DNA of 64,000 bases, taken from Gammaproteobacteria bacterium. GTDB taxonomy: Bacteria > Pseudomonadota > Gammaproteobacteria > Steroidobacterales > Steroidobacteraceae. Under the pieces are notes generated by a model. That model saw only the letters and a program-made list of their open reading frames with translations, did no database searches and was not told where the DNA came from. The stretch covers positions 1 through 64,000 of the forward strand of contig PLUE01000062.1 in assembly GCA_003164785.1 (NCBI GenBank), in the 5' to 3' direction. Both the position numbers and the translations under genes were made by a program. Numbering within the stretch: position 1 is the stretch's first letter; every line of letters starts with the position of its first letter. Shown in pieces: positions 23,350 to 35,060 of this stretch.

Positions 23350-24029
23350 GACTTGCTCGATGGGTGAACGGTTGCGGCAGCCCGGGCGCCTCGGGCCAAT
23401 GCCGGTGAGAGTTCCACAAGATGCCGCTCATCGTCCAGTCCGGGCAGCTTCAGCCGATGAACGGCGACGACCCGGAAGGATTTTGGCACCGCGGCCATCT
23501 CCTCGTCCGGGCGCCTGCCCTTCATGGCCAGCATTCTCCCATCCGGCGCGCACAGGTGCCCGGCATATGCGACGAAGTCGGCCAGCGACGAGAGAGCGCG
23601 CGCCATCACCGTATCGAACAATTCGAACGGCCGGTAGGTTTCGGCCCGTGCATGAACCACATCCACGTTGCGGCAACCGACGCGGTCGGCGGTCTGCAAC
23701 ACGAATCGAGCCTTCTTGCCGATGCTTTCGATGAGCGAGAAACGTCGTTCGGGATTGATGATGGATAGCGGCAGTCCGGGGAAACCCGCGCCGGTGCCGA
23801 CATCAGCAAGCCGCAGGCCACGCAGGTAGGGCTGCAGACTCAGACTGTCGAGAATGTGCTTTCGCAGCATTCCGGGCCGATCGCGGATGGCAGTCAGATT
23901 GAACTGCGAGTTTGCCGTTTCCAATTCATCGACCAAACGCAGTGATTTCTCGGCCAATTCGGGGCCCAGCACGATCCCGAGGTCCAACGCGCCGCCGATC
24001 AGGATTTTCATTTCGTCTTCGCGCGTCAT
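23346..24029 (-). CDS. rsmG: 16S rRNA (guanine527-N7)-methyltransferase
   Basis: RsmG methylates G527 of 16S rRNA. The 227-residue protein has the SAM-binding motif ADVGTGAGFPGLPL and the preceding HILDSLSLQPYL, both hallmarks of the GidB family. Two in-frame starts are close: ATG 24029 (MTREDEM) and ATG 24011 (MKILIGG); neither has a decisive ribosome-binding site. It heads the rsmG-parA-parB unit. In many relatives it directly follows mnmG, but here six other genes separate the two. Confidence 0.96.
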   Translation of the reverse strand: MTREDEMKILIGGALDLGIVLGPELAEKSLRLVDELETANSQFNLTAIRDRPGMLRKHILDSLSLQPYLRGLRLADVGTGAGFPGLPLSIINPERRFSLIESIGKKARFVLQTADRVGCRNVDVVHARAETYRPFELFDTVMARALSSLADFVAYAGHLCAPDGRMLAMKGRRPDEEMAAVPKSFRVVAVHRLKLPGLDDERHLVELSPALARGARAAATVHPSSKS

Positions 24030-24059
24030 GTGAATGAGAAAGGCCGGCGCCGTGCAATC

Positions 24060-24662
24060 TTAGTGAATCGCATCGCGCACCGTATCGTGCGGAGCGGCAT
24101 TGCTCAGCGTCATCGAGAGAGTGGCCGTGGCATCGCCCGGGGCCAGGGCCAGGTGCGCGCTGAAGGCAACGTTGCCATCGCGGCCCTCGCACACGGTTCC
24201 AACGGGCTCGGCCGGAGCGACGGTGGCGGTGTTTTTGAGCCATGAGGCGCAGGCCCTCATGAACATCGATGACGCCTCGGCCGCGGGCAGCCGCACCTCC
24301 GCTTCGATGCGGTTCAACCGATCGTGATCGAAGCACAACAGATGCTGGTGCGGCTGCCGGCCGACGAAGCGCGGCGCCGGGCCGTCGGTGGCAAAGCAGT
24401 CCTTGTTCTCGACGGCAGCGGGAGGTGTCTCGTCATGGAACAACAAGACTTCGTGCAATGGGATCGGGCTCTCCTTGAGAAGCGTGCTGAAAGGAACCGA
24501 GACCAGAACGTGCCAATCATACGAGGCATCGGTCACCCCGCCGCCCGACGTGGACGTCGGTTGTGGCGCGGCGTGACCGCGGCCACCGGTGGAACTCGAG
24601 GAGGCACAGGCTGTGGCGCAGAGCAGGGCCGCGCAGCAAAGGATACGTAGCGTCGCGTTCAC
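24060..24662 (-). CDS. predicted lipoprotein of unknown function
   Basis: The 200-residue protein starts at GTG 24662, giving a lipoprotein signal with LLCATAC as lipobox and a Ser/Gly/Thr-rich linker after the cysteine. The mature part includes YDWHVLVSVPFSTLLKESP and a CFDHDRLNRIEAEVRL segment; no enzyme motif was recognised. Three further cysteines are present. Its start overlaps the stop of the metallo-beta-lactamase-fold gene by four bases (GTGA), so the two are translated together, which suggests related roles in the envelope or periplasm. Confidence 0.6.
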   Translation of the reverse strand: MNATLRILCCAALLCATACASSSSTGGRGHAAPQPTSTSGGGVTDASYDWHVLVSVPFSTLLKESPIPLHEVLLFHDETPPAAVENKDCFATDGPAPRFVGRQPHQHLLCFDHDRLNRIEAEVRLPAAEASSMFMRACASWLKNTATVAPAEPVGTVCEGRDGNVAFSAHLALAPGDATATLSMTLSNAAPHDTVRDAIH

Positions 24663-25606
24663 GAGATCCGCCGTGCCAACCACGAATGCAGGCCCGCGGC
24701 GTTCAATGCCACATCCCCGTCGAGCACGGCATGCCGTTGCGCACTGTCGCCCGGAAATCCATGCCGGTCGAGTCGCGCGGACAAATGGTCGAACAAAAGC
24801 GGCGTCATGCGCTCCACGCGGTCGGGTTCAGCCGCAACGCTCCTGGCGATGCGCACGAACGCATCGATGTCCGAATGCAAGTCGAGGCTCAGCTTGTCGA
24901 GGTGGCCAACCCGACCGTAATGGGTCAAGTACGCGGTTTTCGCCTCCGTTCGACGAACACGATCGATCGATGCGTGGAGCTGAATCGGGTCGAACTGGCT
25001 CGGCGTCGTGGTGGGAAAGATGAACTCGCCCGCCGCGGTATCGAATTCTCGATAGCTCACGCCGAAGGTATCGCCGGTAAAGACCTCACCGGCGTCGCGA
25101 TCCAGGAGACAGAGATGGTGCAGAGCATGGCCTGGCGTGTGAATGACCTCCAGAGTTCGGCCGCCGACCTGGATGCGCCGGCCATCATCCAGCGGTTCGA
25201 CGCGGTCGGCCGGAATACCCATGATCTCGCCATATTCCCGGGAAAATCGATCCGCGCCGTACACCATCTTGGTGGCGGCGACGAGAATCGACGGATCGAT
25301 CATGTGCGAGACGCCCCGTGGATGCACCAGCACCCGGGCGCGCGGCAGCTCCGCTGCGAGGCGGCCCGCGCCGCCGGCGTGATCGAGATGAATGTGCGTG
25401 AGGATGATGTAGTCGACGGCATCGACACCAAGGTCTTGGCCGGCGAGGGCAGACAGCAATTTCGGCACCGAAAAGCTCGTTCCGGCATCCACGAAGGCTG
25501 CATGGCCTGAATCGATGATGAGGTGACTCGCATCCATGCGGGGACGGACATACTCGGTGTCGATGGCAATGACGCCGTTGCCAACCAGGGTACACAGAGC
25601 GCTCAT
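24659..25606 (-). CDS. MBL-fold metallo-hydrolase
   Basis: A 315-residue cytoplasmic-type metallo-beta-lactamase-fold protein. It has the metal-binding motif THIHLDHAGG, a later TPGHALHHLCLLD histidine, the Asp ligand in VFTGDTFG, and a C-terminal LTHYG histidine, so the full dinuclear zinc site is present. There is no signal peptide. The reaction is unknown; the fold includes glyoxalase II, lactonases and many hydrolases. It is embedded in a three-gene co-translated unit, with four-base overlaps on both sides. Confidence 0.82.
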   Translation of the reverse strand: MSALCTLVGNGVIAIDTEYVRPRMDASHLIIDSGHAAFVDAGTSFSVPKLLSALAGQDLGVDAVDYIILTHIHLDHAGGAGRLAAELPRARVLVHPRGVSHMIDPSILVAATKMVYGADRFSREYGEIMGIPADRVEPLDDGRRIQVGGRTLEVIHTPGHALHHLCLLDRDAGEVFTGDTFGVSYREFDTAAGEFIFPTTTPSQFDPIQLHASIDRVRRTEAKTAYLTHYGRVGHLDKLSLDLHSDIDAFVRIARSVAAEPDRVERMTPLLFDHLSARLDRHGFPGDSAQRHAVLDGDVALNAAGLHSWLARRIS

Positions 25607-25983
25607 GTCGATCCACCGCCCAGCCGCTGTTCGAGTTCCGCCAACTCCGCCGCCGCGTCGGGATCAGCGGGCGTATAACGCTCGTTCGCACGGCGCAGGG
25701 CAGCGCTGGCGGCGTCTTTCATGCGAACGCAGTTCGCGGTGTAATGAGCACGCCAGTCGGCGATCAATTCCGGTTCCAGATCCGGGTAGTCCCGGTCATT
25801 GAGGATCGCATCCAGGACCATTCCACAAACCGAGAGCTGCTGCACGCGCACGAACGAAAGGCTCGGAGCCGACATGGCCTCCGCGAAGCATCGGCGCAAG
25901 TAAGCCGGCGGATCGGAACTCGCAATCTCGTCCAGCAGATCGCGGACGTCGTAGGTTTTTAGAAGATGCTCGAAGCCTGCCAT
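25603..25983 (-). CDS. hypothetical protein, first gene of the 24-26 kb unit
   Basis: The 126-residue protein is mostly helical and acidic, with segments DVRDLLDEIASSDPPAYLRR and FVRVQQLSVCGMVLDAI, and no signal peptide or known motif. ATG 25983 (MAGFEHLL) is preferred to 25992. It overlaps the metallo-hydrolase start by four bases and is divergent from the S9 peptidase gene. Coding is supported by the long frame and the tight overlap; function was not recognised. Confidence 0.55.
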   Translation of the reverse strand: MAGFEHLLKTYDVRDLLDEIASSDPPAYLRRCFAEAMSAPSLSFVRVQQLSVCGMVLDAILNDRDYPDLEPELIADWRAHYTANCVRMKDAASAALRRANERYTPADPDAAAELAELEQRLGGGST

Positions 25984-26020
25984 TGGTCCCATTATCCTCG
26001 TCGTATGAGAACATAGGGTA

Positions 26021-27967
26021 ATGACTCGAAATTATTTGTGCTTGGCTGTTTTGGCCTCTTTATTCTTGGATTCCGCGGGCTTGGCCTCATCACGCGTCGA
26101 GCGCGGCAGTTTGGTTTTCGACAACGTTCCTGAAGCCCCGGCCGATCTCACGGACAAGCTGGAGCAGTATTTGAATGCCCGCCAGGCGACTCCCCTGGGC
26201 TGGTCGCCAAAAGGGCAGCTGCTGATAACGACCCGCTTCGGCGATGTCGACCAGCTGCATGTGGTCGAACGACCGGGCGGCGAACGCCGCCAGATCACTT
26301 TTTTGCGCGAGCCGATCACGGACGCCGCATTTTCGCCGGACCCAAACCGCAACGCATATATCTACCTGCGAGACGTGGACGGCAGTGAGAAGACCCAGCT
26401 CTACTATCAGCGGGCTGGTGATCCGGCCCGGAAACTTTTGAGCGACGGAAAGTCCCTGAACGGCCATGCGATTTGGTCGAACTCGGGTCGCGAGGTGGCT
26501 TTTTTCAGCACGGCTCGGGACGGCGTGAGCTACGACATCGACATCGTGGAACCGGAGGCCGGCACATTGCCGCATCTGGCGCTCACTGGCGATGCAACGA
26601 CCTGGTATCCGCTCGACTGGTCACCGGACGATCGCAAACTGCTGGTGTTGAAGTACGTATCGATCGGCGAAGGGTATCTCTACGTCGTGGATTTGAGCAC
26701 CGGTCAAAAGCGCGAAGTCGATCCGGCACCGAACAAGGTGGGTATCGCAGGCGCAAAATTTTCACGGGATGGCCAGGGCGTCTACCTGATTTCGGATCGA
26801 GACGCCGAGTTCGCCAAGCTACGGTACGTGAACCTGTTCACCGGCGAGAAGAACGTGATATCCGCGCCCATCCCATGGGACGTGGAGGACTTCGCTCTCT
26901 CGCGTGATGGGCATTATCTCGCTTTCGTCAGCAATGAAGCTGGGGTCGCAAAGCTCAATCTCACGGATCTGCGGGCGCATCAGGACTTGACGCCGCCCCG
27001 ACTACCGGTGCCGGGCATCGTCAGTCAACTGAGCTTCGATTGGGACAGCAAGCGGCTCGCCTTCGGCTTGAGCACCGGGACTCAACCACGCGACGCCTAC
27101 GTGCTCGACTTGGCGAGCGCTCACCTGGAGGCATGGACGCACAGCGAAACGGGTCCGGTGGACACAGCCAAGTTCGTGTCACCCCGACTGACGCAATTCC
27201 CGACCTTCGACCGCCAGGACGGCCGCATCCGCCAAATTCCGGTCTATGTCTATGAGCCCCTGAGCCCAGGGCCGCATCCCGTACTCATCCTGCTTCACGA
27301 GGGCCCGAAGTCCCAGTTTCGTCCGAATTTCGATCCGTGGATTCAATATCTGGTGAACGAGTTGGGATTTGCGGTAGTGGCCCCCAACGTCCGCGGTTCA
27401 TCGGGTTATGGAAAGGCCTATCTGTCGCTCGACAATGGCACGCTACGCGACGACGCGGTGAAGGATATGGGAGCGCTGATCGTTTGGATCGACCTGCAAA
27501 GCACGTTCGACCCAAAGCACGTGGTCGTGGCAGGCAGCTCGTACGGGGGGTATCTCGCGCTTGCAGCGCTCGTCAATTACAGCGACCGCTTGGTTGGCGG
27601 CGTCGACTTTGCCGGGATCGACGATTTCATCAGCTTTCTCTCCAATCTTGCGCCTTCCCGGCAGAATCAAAGCCGCGCGGAATATGGAGATGAGCGCGAT
27701 CCCGACATGCGCGCCTATCTGCGGCGGGTGTCGCCATTGACCAATGCCGATCGCGTGTCGAAGCCGCTGCTGGTCGTGCATGGAAAAAACGATCCCCGGG
27801 TCCCCCTGAGTGAATCGGACCAGATCGTCAACCGGTTGCGCAGCCGCGGCAGCGAGGTGTGGTACCTGCAGGCCAAGGACGAAGGACACGAATTCCGCAG
27901 AAAAGTGAATTCCGACGCGTACTACACGACGTTCGCACAGTTTCTGAAGATGCTGACCCTGCACTAG
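26021..27967 (+). CDS. S9-family serine peptidase (prolyl oligopeptidase type), secreted
   Basis: The 648-residue protein has a signal peptide (YLCLAVLASLFLDSAGLAS), an N-terminal beta-propeller with repeated WSPD/FSPD-type elements, and a C-terminal alpha/beta-hydrolase domain. The catalytic triad is visible: Ser in VAGSSYGGYLALAAL, Asp in VHGKNDPRVP, and His in KDEGHEF. Family members cut short peptides, dipeptidyl- or acylaminoacyl-peptidase-like; the specificity here is unknown. Export to the periplasm and the nearby peptide-binding protein gene would fit peptide scavenging, but they are on opposite strands, so that link is inference. Confidence 0.9.
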   Translation: MTRNYLCLAVLASLFLDSAGLASSRVERGSLVFDNVPEAPADLTDKLEQYLNARQATPLGWSPKGQLLITTRFGDVDQLHVVERPGGERRQITFLREPITDAAFSPDPNRNAYIYLRDVDGSEKTQLYYQRAGDPARKLLSDGKSLNGHAIWSNSGREVAFFSTARDGVSYDIDIVEPEAGTLPHLALTGDATTWYPLDWSPDDRKLLVLKYVSIGEGYLYVVDLSTGQKREVDPAPNKVGIAGAKFSRDGQGVYLISDRDAEFAKLRYVNLFTGEKNVISAPIPWDVEDFALSRDGHYLAFVSNEAGVAKLNLTDLRAHQDLTPPRLPVPGIVSQLSFDWDSKRLAFGLSTGTQPRDAYVLDLASAHLEAWTHSETGPVDTAKFVSPRLTQFPTFDRQDGRIRQIPVYVYEPLSPGPHPVLILLHEGPKSQFRPNFDPWIQYLVNELGFAVVAPNVRGSSGYGKAYLSLDNGTLRDDAVKDMGALIVWIDLQSTFDPKHVVVAGSSYGGYLALAALVNYSDRLVGGVDFAGIDDFISFLSNLAPSRQNQSRAEYGDERDPDMRAYLRRVSPLTNADRVSKPLLVVHGKNDPRVPLSESDQIVNRLRSRGSEVWYLQAKDEGHEFRRKVNSDAYYTTFAQFLKMLTLH

Positions 27968-27989
27968 AGAAGGGGAGCCGGCGGCCCGG

Positions 27990-28042
27990 CGGTCCTCGAA
28001 CCGCGCATCGGCGCGGCTCGCCCGCAGGTCGGAAGACCTGCG
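27990..28042. terminator. possible bidirectional terminator: two GC-rich hairpins
   Basis: Between the convergent S9 peptidase and cytochrome c genes lie two stem-loops: GAACCGCGC-ATCG-GCGCGGCTC (one mismatch) and CGCAGGTC-GGAA-GACCTGCG (28023-28042), a perfect 8-bp stem with a GGAA loop. The latter touches the cytochrome stop codon. Neither has a U-tract, so intrinsic termination is not certain. Confidence 0.4.
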
Positions 28043-28693
28043 TTACTTGCTGGTGGTTTTAGCCGTGACCAGCGCCGAGGGCTGGCTGGCAAAATATTCC
28101 GCGACGATTTTGATGTCTTCGTCGGTCTTCAACAGCTGCGCCATGCCGTCCATGACGACGTTCTTGCGCCGGCCGTTGTGATAGGTGGTCAACGCCTGCT
28201 TGAGGTAATCCACGTGCTGCCCGGCAAGAACCGGCGGTTTGGGGTTCATGGGGGCATCCACACCGAGACCATTTTCCCCGTGACACGCGCCGCACGCGGC
28301 CGCCTGGGCGGGAACCTTACCGACCACCTTGGTGCTCGGCTTGATGGGATCGCCACCCTGAAGGTACGCGGCGATGTCCGCCATGTCTTGGTCGGACAAC
28401 GACGATGCTTGCGCGTGCATGGTCGCGTGGGGCCGCTCGCCTGACTTGTATTCCCGCAGTGCGGAAATGATGTAGGCGGAATGCTGGTGACGCAATCTCG
28501 GCACATCGTAGTCGGGATAGGCGTTTTTGTAGTTCTCGATCCCGTGGCAGCCAACACAGGTGTAGAACTTCTTCTGACCCATCACGGGATCGCCCGTCGA
28601 CGGGTCGCCGGCTGCGTAGGCTGAGGTTGAACAAATCGCACTCAGCGCCGTCATGCCGGCTAGCAATGCCAGGCCATTCAATCGAGAAAGCAT
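28043..28693 (-). CDS. diheme cytochrome c, c4 type
   Basis: A 216-residue periplasmic electron carrier. It has a signal peptide (ALLAGMTALSAICSTSAYA) and two c-type heme motifs, CVGCHG near residue 46 and CGACHG near residue 138. Each is followed by a Met-containing region that could supply the axial ligand, giving the two-domain architecture of cytochrome c4. Such proteins carry electrons to terminal oxidases. It converges with the S9 peptidase gene. Confidence 0.9.
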   Translation of the reverse strand: MLSRLNGLALLAGMTALSAICSTSAYAAGDPSTGDPVMGQKKFYTCVGCHGIENYKNAYPDYDVPRLRHQHSAYIISALREYKSGERPHATMHAQASSLSDQDMADIAAYLQGGDPIKPSTKVVGKVPAQAAACGACHGENGLGVDAPMNPKPPVLAGQHVDYLKQALTTYHNGRRKNVVMDGMAQLLKTDEDIKIVAEYFASQPSALVTAKTTSK

Positions 28694-28802
28694 CTACTTC
28701 TCCGAGCCACGGGGGGTCAAATATGACCACTGATGTTAAAGAGTGGCCGCCCAAATTGCCACCCACAATCTACAGGATGTGTGCGCGAACCGGCCAAACT
28801 CG

Positions 28803-30456
28803 TCAATTGCTGCCCTCTGCGACGTGTTTCGACAGGCTTTTGCTGTAGATCACGTCCATCGCATTGTCCCGCCAACCCTGGACATGGGGGTCCACGAGAT
28901 GTTTCGACACATAGAAGTAGAGAGGAATGACCGGTTGATCGGCGAGCATCAGCGTCTCGGCCATCTGCAGCGAGTTGCGGCGGCTCGCCGGATCCGCGTC
29001 CTCGGAAGCCCGTCGCAGCAACTCGTCATAGGCTGGGTTGGCATAACGGGGCATGTTGATGCCGAAACCACCTTGCAGCACCTGCAAAAAGGTGTAGGCG
29101 TCATCATAGTCCCCGATCCAGCTGGCACGAAACACCGTGGCATCACCCTGATCGATGTCCTGCAGAAGCACTTTGAATTCCTCGGCTCGCAGCGTGGTAT
29201 CGATGTTGAGCGCCTCCTTCCACATCCGGGCAACCGCAATGGCGATGCGGTTATGCAATTCGCCGCTGTTGTAGCGCAGCTCGATGGTCGGCGGAGCGTG
29301 CTCCAAGCCGGCCGTGCGCAGCAATTGCCTGGCGCGGCTGATGCGCTGTGCCATTGGCCACGCGGCGTAGTCGGGAACCGGCGGGGTGTAGTCGGTGGTA
29401 ATCGGCGGCACGAAAGTATATGCCGGCGCTTCGCCCGCGCCGGTGACCGACTCCACAATTCGCTCGCGATCGATCACCAAGGCGAGTGCCTGGCGAAGTT
29501 CGCGGGAACCGGCGAAAGGCGGCTTTCTCAAGTTGAGCCCAAGGTAATAGACGGCCAGCTGGGGCGCGACGTGAAGATCCGCGCCCAGATGTTGCTTGAT
29601 CCACTGGATCTGAGCGGCAGGAATGGTGGCCGTCACGTCCACCTGCCCGGTTCTGAAAGCGCGCAATTCGGCGGCGCCGTCGGCAAACGAATAATACTCG
29701 ACGCCGTCCAACTGCGTCGCCGCAGCGTTCCAATAGCGCGGGTTGCGGACCGCGGCGAGGTGCGAACCGAAGTCCCAGCGCGTCAGCTCGAACGGACCGT
29801 TCGACACCATGACCCCGGGCTTGGCAAAGGCTGCGCCGTGGGCAGCCAGCGATCCGCGGTTGAGCGGGAAGGTGGCGGGATGAGCCAGGAGGCCGAGGAA
29901 GTAGCGGGTCGGTCGTTCGAGTTCCACCACCAGCGTCTGCGCGTCCTCGGCTCGCACCGCCAATGTCGCGGGCAGCGCCGCTCCTTTTAATATCGCGGCG
30001 GCGCCGCGCACGGGAGCCAAAATGGCGGCGTACGGCGCCGCCGTATGGGGATCCACCAATCGACGCCACGCAGCCGCGAAATCCTCCGCGACGACGGATT
30101 CACCATTCGACCAGCGCGCCGCCCGCAGATGAAACCGATACGTCGTGCCATCCTCCGACACATCGACGTGATCCGCCGCGGCCAGAATGGGGGAGCCGTC
30201 CGCACCCAGCTCGGTCAAACCTTCGTACAGGTCCCGCAAGATGCTCAGGGCAGATTCTGAGCGGGCGCCGTGCGGATCGAGGCTCTCGGGTTCCGGGCCA
30301 TTGCCACGTCGCAGTATGGCGGGATGGGCGGAGCCGCGGACAGCGTCGCCCCCGGCGGCGTGAGGGGCGATGAGTTCCCGCGCCGCGATCAGCAATACCA
30401 CCGCCAACAGCGCGGCGAAGGCGGCGATCGGCTTGCGACTCACGGGGCGCCGGCGG

Positions 30457-30473
<17 letters not shown>
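28803..30473 (-). CDS. peptide ABC transporter substrate-binding protein (OppA-like, SBP family 5)
   Basis: A 556-residue periplasmic binding protein with an N-terminal membrane or signal segment ([19 protein letters not shown]). It has the family-5 sequence [19 protein letters not shown], and the typical late block [18 protein letters not shown]. Oligopeptides are the expected ligand. No permease or ATPase genes for such a transporter are next to it, so it is an orphan binding protein and may join a transporter encoded elsewhere. GTG 30473 overlaps mnmG by 17 bases; GTG 30443 (VSRKPIAAF) is a reasonable alternative start. Confidence 0.88.
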
Positions 30474-32361
<1,888 letters not shown>

Positions 32362-32569
32362 GCTGAATCCAAAAGGCTTTTCGGGAAAGGCGCGTACTCT
32401 AAACGGATCCTCGCCAGAGTGCCAGAAGCAACTCCAACCGCACCCCAGGAACCGCGTGCGGGATTTGCTCTTAGTTTACATGTACCAAGCTTAAAGGATT
32501 CGACCATGCGTACCAATCCCTACGGGTGCAGCATCAAGTACTCAGCGGCGGCCGATCAGGGGTGCCTCG

Positions 32570-34093
32570 CTACTCAATTGCGACTGGAATTCCGGCGAAT
32601 TTGCCTGCCCAAGCCTTGGGACCGGTGTCGTGGACGGACTCGCCATCGGAGGTCACGGCGACGGTGACGGGCATATCGCGAACCTCGAATTCGTATACCG
32701 CTTCCATTCCCAGCTCCGGGAAGGCCACCACCCGGCTGCTGCGAATGGCATTGGAAACCAGGAACGCGGCGCCACCCACGGCAATCAGATAGGCCGAGCG
32801 GTATTTGGCGATGCAGGCGACGGTCTCGGGACCTCGCTCGGCCTTGCCGACCATGGCGAGCAGACCCGATTTTCCCAACATCGTCTCGGTGAACCGGTCC
32901 ATGCGGTTGGCGGTCGTCGGACCCGCCGGTCCGACCACTTCAGTGCCCACGGGGTCGACGGGCCCCACGTAATAAATCAGCCGCCCGGTGAAATCCAAGC
33001 CGGCCGGCAGGGGCTCACCGGCGTCGAGCAATGCGCATATGCGTTTGTGAGCGGCATCGCGACCCGTCAGCAGCTTTCCGGATAACAGCAAACGTTCGCC
33101 CGGCTTCCAGCTCTCGATGTCCGCGCGAGTCAATCCTTCGAGCGACACCCGCCGCGCGGTCGCATCCGCAGCCCATTGCACCTTCGGCCACAACGCGAGA
33201 TTCGGCGGCTCCAGCACCGCGGGACCCGAGCCATCGAGCGTGAAATGAATGTGTCGCGTCGCAGCACAATTGGGAATCACCGCGACCGGCAAGGAGGCCG
33301 CGTGCGTCGGGTAATCGAGCACCTTGACGTCGAGCACCGTCGTCAAGCCGCCGAGTCCTTGCGCGCCGATGCCGAGCGCATTGACTCGTTGATAGATCTC
33401 CAGGCGCAGCTCTTCCAGCTTGGAGCGCGGACCGCGGGCAATCAAATCAGCGATGTCGATCGGTTCCATCAAGGACTTCTTGGCGAGCAACATGGCTTTC
33501 TCGGCACTGCCGCCCATCCCGACGCCGAGCATGCCGGGCGGGCACCAGCCCGCACCCATTTCCGGCACCATCTCCAGCACCCAATCTGCCACCGAATCCG
33601 AGGGGTTCAACATCGCAAACAGGGACTTGTTCTCCGAACCGCCGCCCTTCGCGGCCACCGTGATCTCCAGCGCATCGCCCAAAGACAGTTCGGTATGAAT
33701 CACGGCTGGTGTATTGTCGCGCGTATTCGCGCGCTTGAACGCCGGGTCGGAGACGATGGACGCGCGCAGCTTGTTGTCGGGATTCATGTACGCCCGGCGC
33801 ACGCCCTCGTTGATCATTCCGTCGAGATCGCGCTTCGCGTCCCAGCTTATGCCCATTCCGACCTTCACGAAAACCACGACGATGCCGGTATCCTGGCAAA
33901 TGGGGCGGTGGCCTTCGGCGCACATGCGCGAGTTGGTGAGAATCTGCGCGATCGCATCGCGCGCCGCAGGACTCTTTTCGGCATCATATGCACGGCCCAT
34001 GGCTTGGATGAAATCAGGCGTGTGATAGTAGGAGATGTATTGCAGGGCGGCGGCAACGCTGGCGACGACATCATCTTCGCGGATCACGGACAT
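32570..34093 (-). CDS. fumarate hydratase, class I (iron-sulfur)
   Basis: A 507-residue iron-sulfur fumarase (FumA/FumB type) that interconverts fumarate and malate. The N-terminal half has the family blocks PICQDTGIVVVFVKVGMG and PPGMLGVGMGGSAEKAM. The C-terminal beta-subunit-like half contains SGKLLTGRDAAHKR and GPTTANRMD, where the substrate is bound. The start is set at ATG 34093 (MSVIREDDVV); the ORF start at 34117 lacks support. This heat-labile, oxygen-sensitive class differs from FumC. Gene symbol left blank because fumA and fumB cannot be told apart. Confidence 0.93.
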   Translation of the reverse strand: MSVIREDDVVASVAAALQYISYYHTPDFIQAMGRAYDAEKSPAARDAIAQILTNSRMCAEGHRPICQDTGIVVVFVKVGMGISWDAKRDLDGMINEGVRRAYMNPDNKLRASIVSDPAFKRANTRDNTPAVIHTELSLGDALEITVAAKGGGSENKSLFAMLNPSDSVADWVLEMVPEMGAGWCPPGMLGVGMGGSAEKAMLLAKKSLMEPIDIADLIARGPRSKLEELRLEIYQRVNALGIGAQGLGGLTTVLDVKVLDYPTHAASLPVAVIPNCAATRHIHFTLDGSGPAVLEPPNLALWPKVQWAADATARRVSLEGLTRADIESWKPGERLLLSGKLLTGRDAAHKRICALLDAGEPLPAGLDFTGRLIYYVGPVDPVGTEVVGPAGPTTANRMDRFTETMLGKSGLLAMVGKAERGPETVACIAKYRSAYLIAVGGAAFLVSNAIRSSRVVAFPELGMEAVYEFEVRDMPVTVAVTSDGESVHDTGPKAWAGKFAGIPVAIE

Positions 34094-34196
34094 GGCTTCT
34101 CTCTTCGGCTGGACCAATTGGGTCGCAAATCTATCAAGTCGCGGGCTCGCATGGGTAGCGAATCGCTACACTATCTCGGCAAAACCGGAGAATGTC

Positions 34197-35060
34197 ATGC
34201 GATTGGTGTGGGCGGCTCTCATTGGCGGCGCCGTGATCGGGTGCGGGCGCGCGTCGGCGGGCGCGGACTCCCAGACCCGGAAAAGCACGGAACGCGCGCG
34301 TGCATTGTTGTCAGCCTACGGCGGTGGGATAGCGCAATTGCGTCTTCAGATGAGCGGCGTAAGCCCGTTGCTCATGGTGCCGGTGGCCGTCAACGACATC
34401 GATGTCGCAACACCCACCGGGCGCGCGGTGGTCGTGTTGGGATTCATGACCTACTTCATTTTGTTCGCGGTTCTCATGGGAGGCCTGTACCTGGCAATCG
34501 ATTCCACAGCGGGCGAGCGCGAGCGCGGATCCCTGGAAGCTCTGCTCAGCTTACCCGTGGCCCGCGGCACTTTGGTTGGAGGCAAGTTGCTCGCGACGTG
34601 TGCCTTCATGTGCCTGTCGCTGGCGATCAGCCTGACGGCGTTCATCGTCGTGTTCCATTTCGTGCCGTTGGATCGGCTGGGCATGAGCGCGAATCTTGGG
34701 CCTGGCACGGCGATCGCCTTCTTTGCCATTTGTCTGCCGTTCGTACCCTTGGGTGCAGCTCTGATGACGTTCGTGGCCTCCTTTACCCGAAGTTACCGCG
34801 AGGCGCAGACTTACCTGACCACCGTGCTGTTGGTGCCGACCTTGCCGATCGCATTCGCCACCATCTACTCCTTGAAGACCAAGAGTTCACTCATGCTCAT
34901 TCCGTCATTGAGCCAGCACTTGCTGATGACCAGCGTTCTGAAGGACGAGCCCATCGCAATGTGGGACGTATTGGCGTCCACCGCGTCTTCGTTGGCGCTT
35001 GCCGCCATGCTGATTTTCTTGACTGCGAGGCATTGGAGGCGGGAAACGATGCTAGGGTGA
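34197..35060 (+). CDS. ABC-2 type permease, N-terminally truncated (NatB-like)
   Basis: The ORF encodes 287 residues from ATG 34197, which has GGAG seven bases upstream. From about residue 30 it matches the second part of NatB-like permeases: RARALLSAYGGGIAQLRL, then VDIATP-type sequence, IDSTAGERERGSLEALLSLPVARG, and four to five membrane helices. The usual first membrane helix and most of the large periplasmic domain (about 100 residues) are absent. They are replaced by a short VWAALIGGAVIGCG segment that resembles a lipoprotein signal. No ATP-binding subunit gene is adjacent. It is most likely a decayed remnant, although the good ribosome-binding site means expression is possible. Confidence 0.6.
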   Translation: MRLVWAALIGGAVIGCGRASAGADSQTRKSTERARALLSAYGGGIAQLRLQMSGVSPLLMVPVAVNDIDVATPTGRAVVVLGFMTYFILFAVLMGGLYLAIDSTAGERERGSLEALLSLPVARGTLVGGKLLATCAFMCLSLAISLTAFIVVFHFVPLDRLGMSANLGPGTAIAFFAICLPFVPLGAALMTFVASFTRSYREAQTYLTTVLLVPTLPIAFATIYSLKTKSSLMLIPSLSQHLLMTSVLKDEPIAMWDVLASTASSLALAAMLIFLTARHWRRETMLG

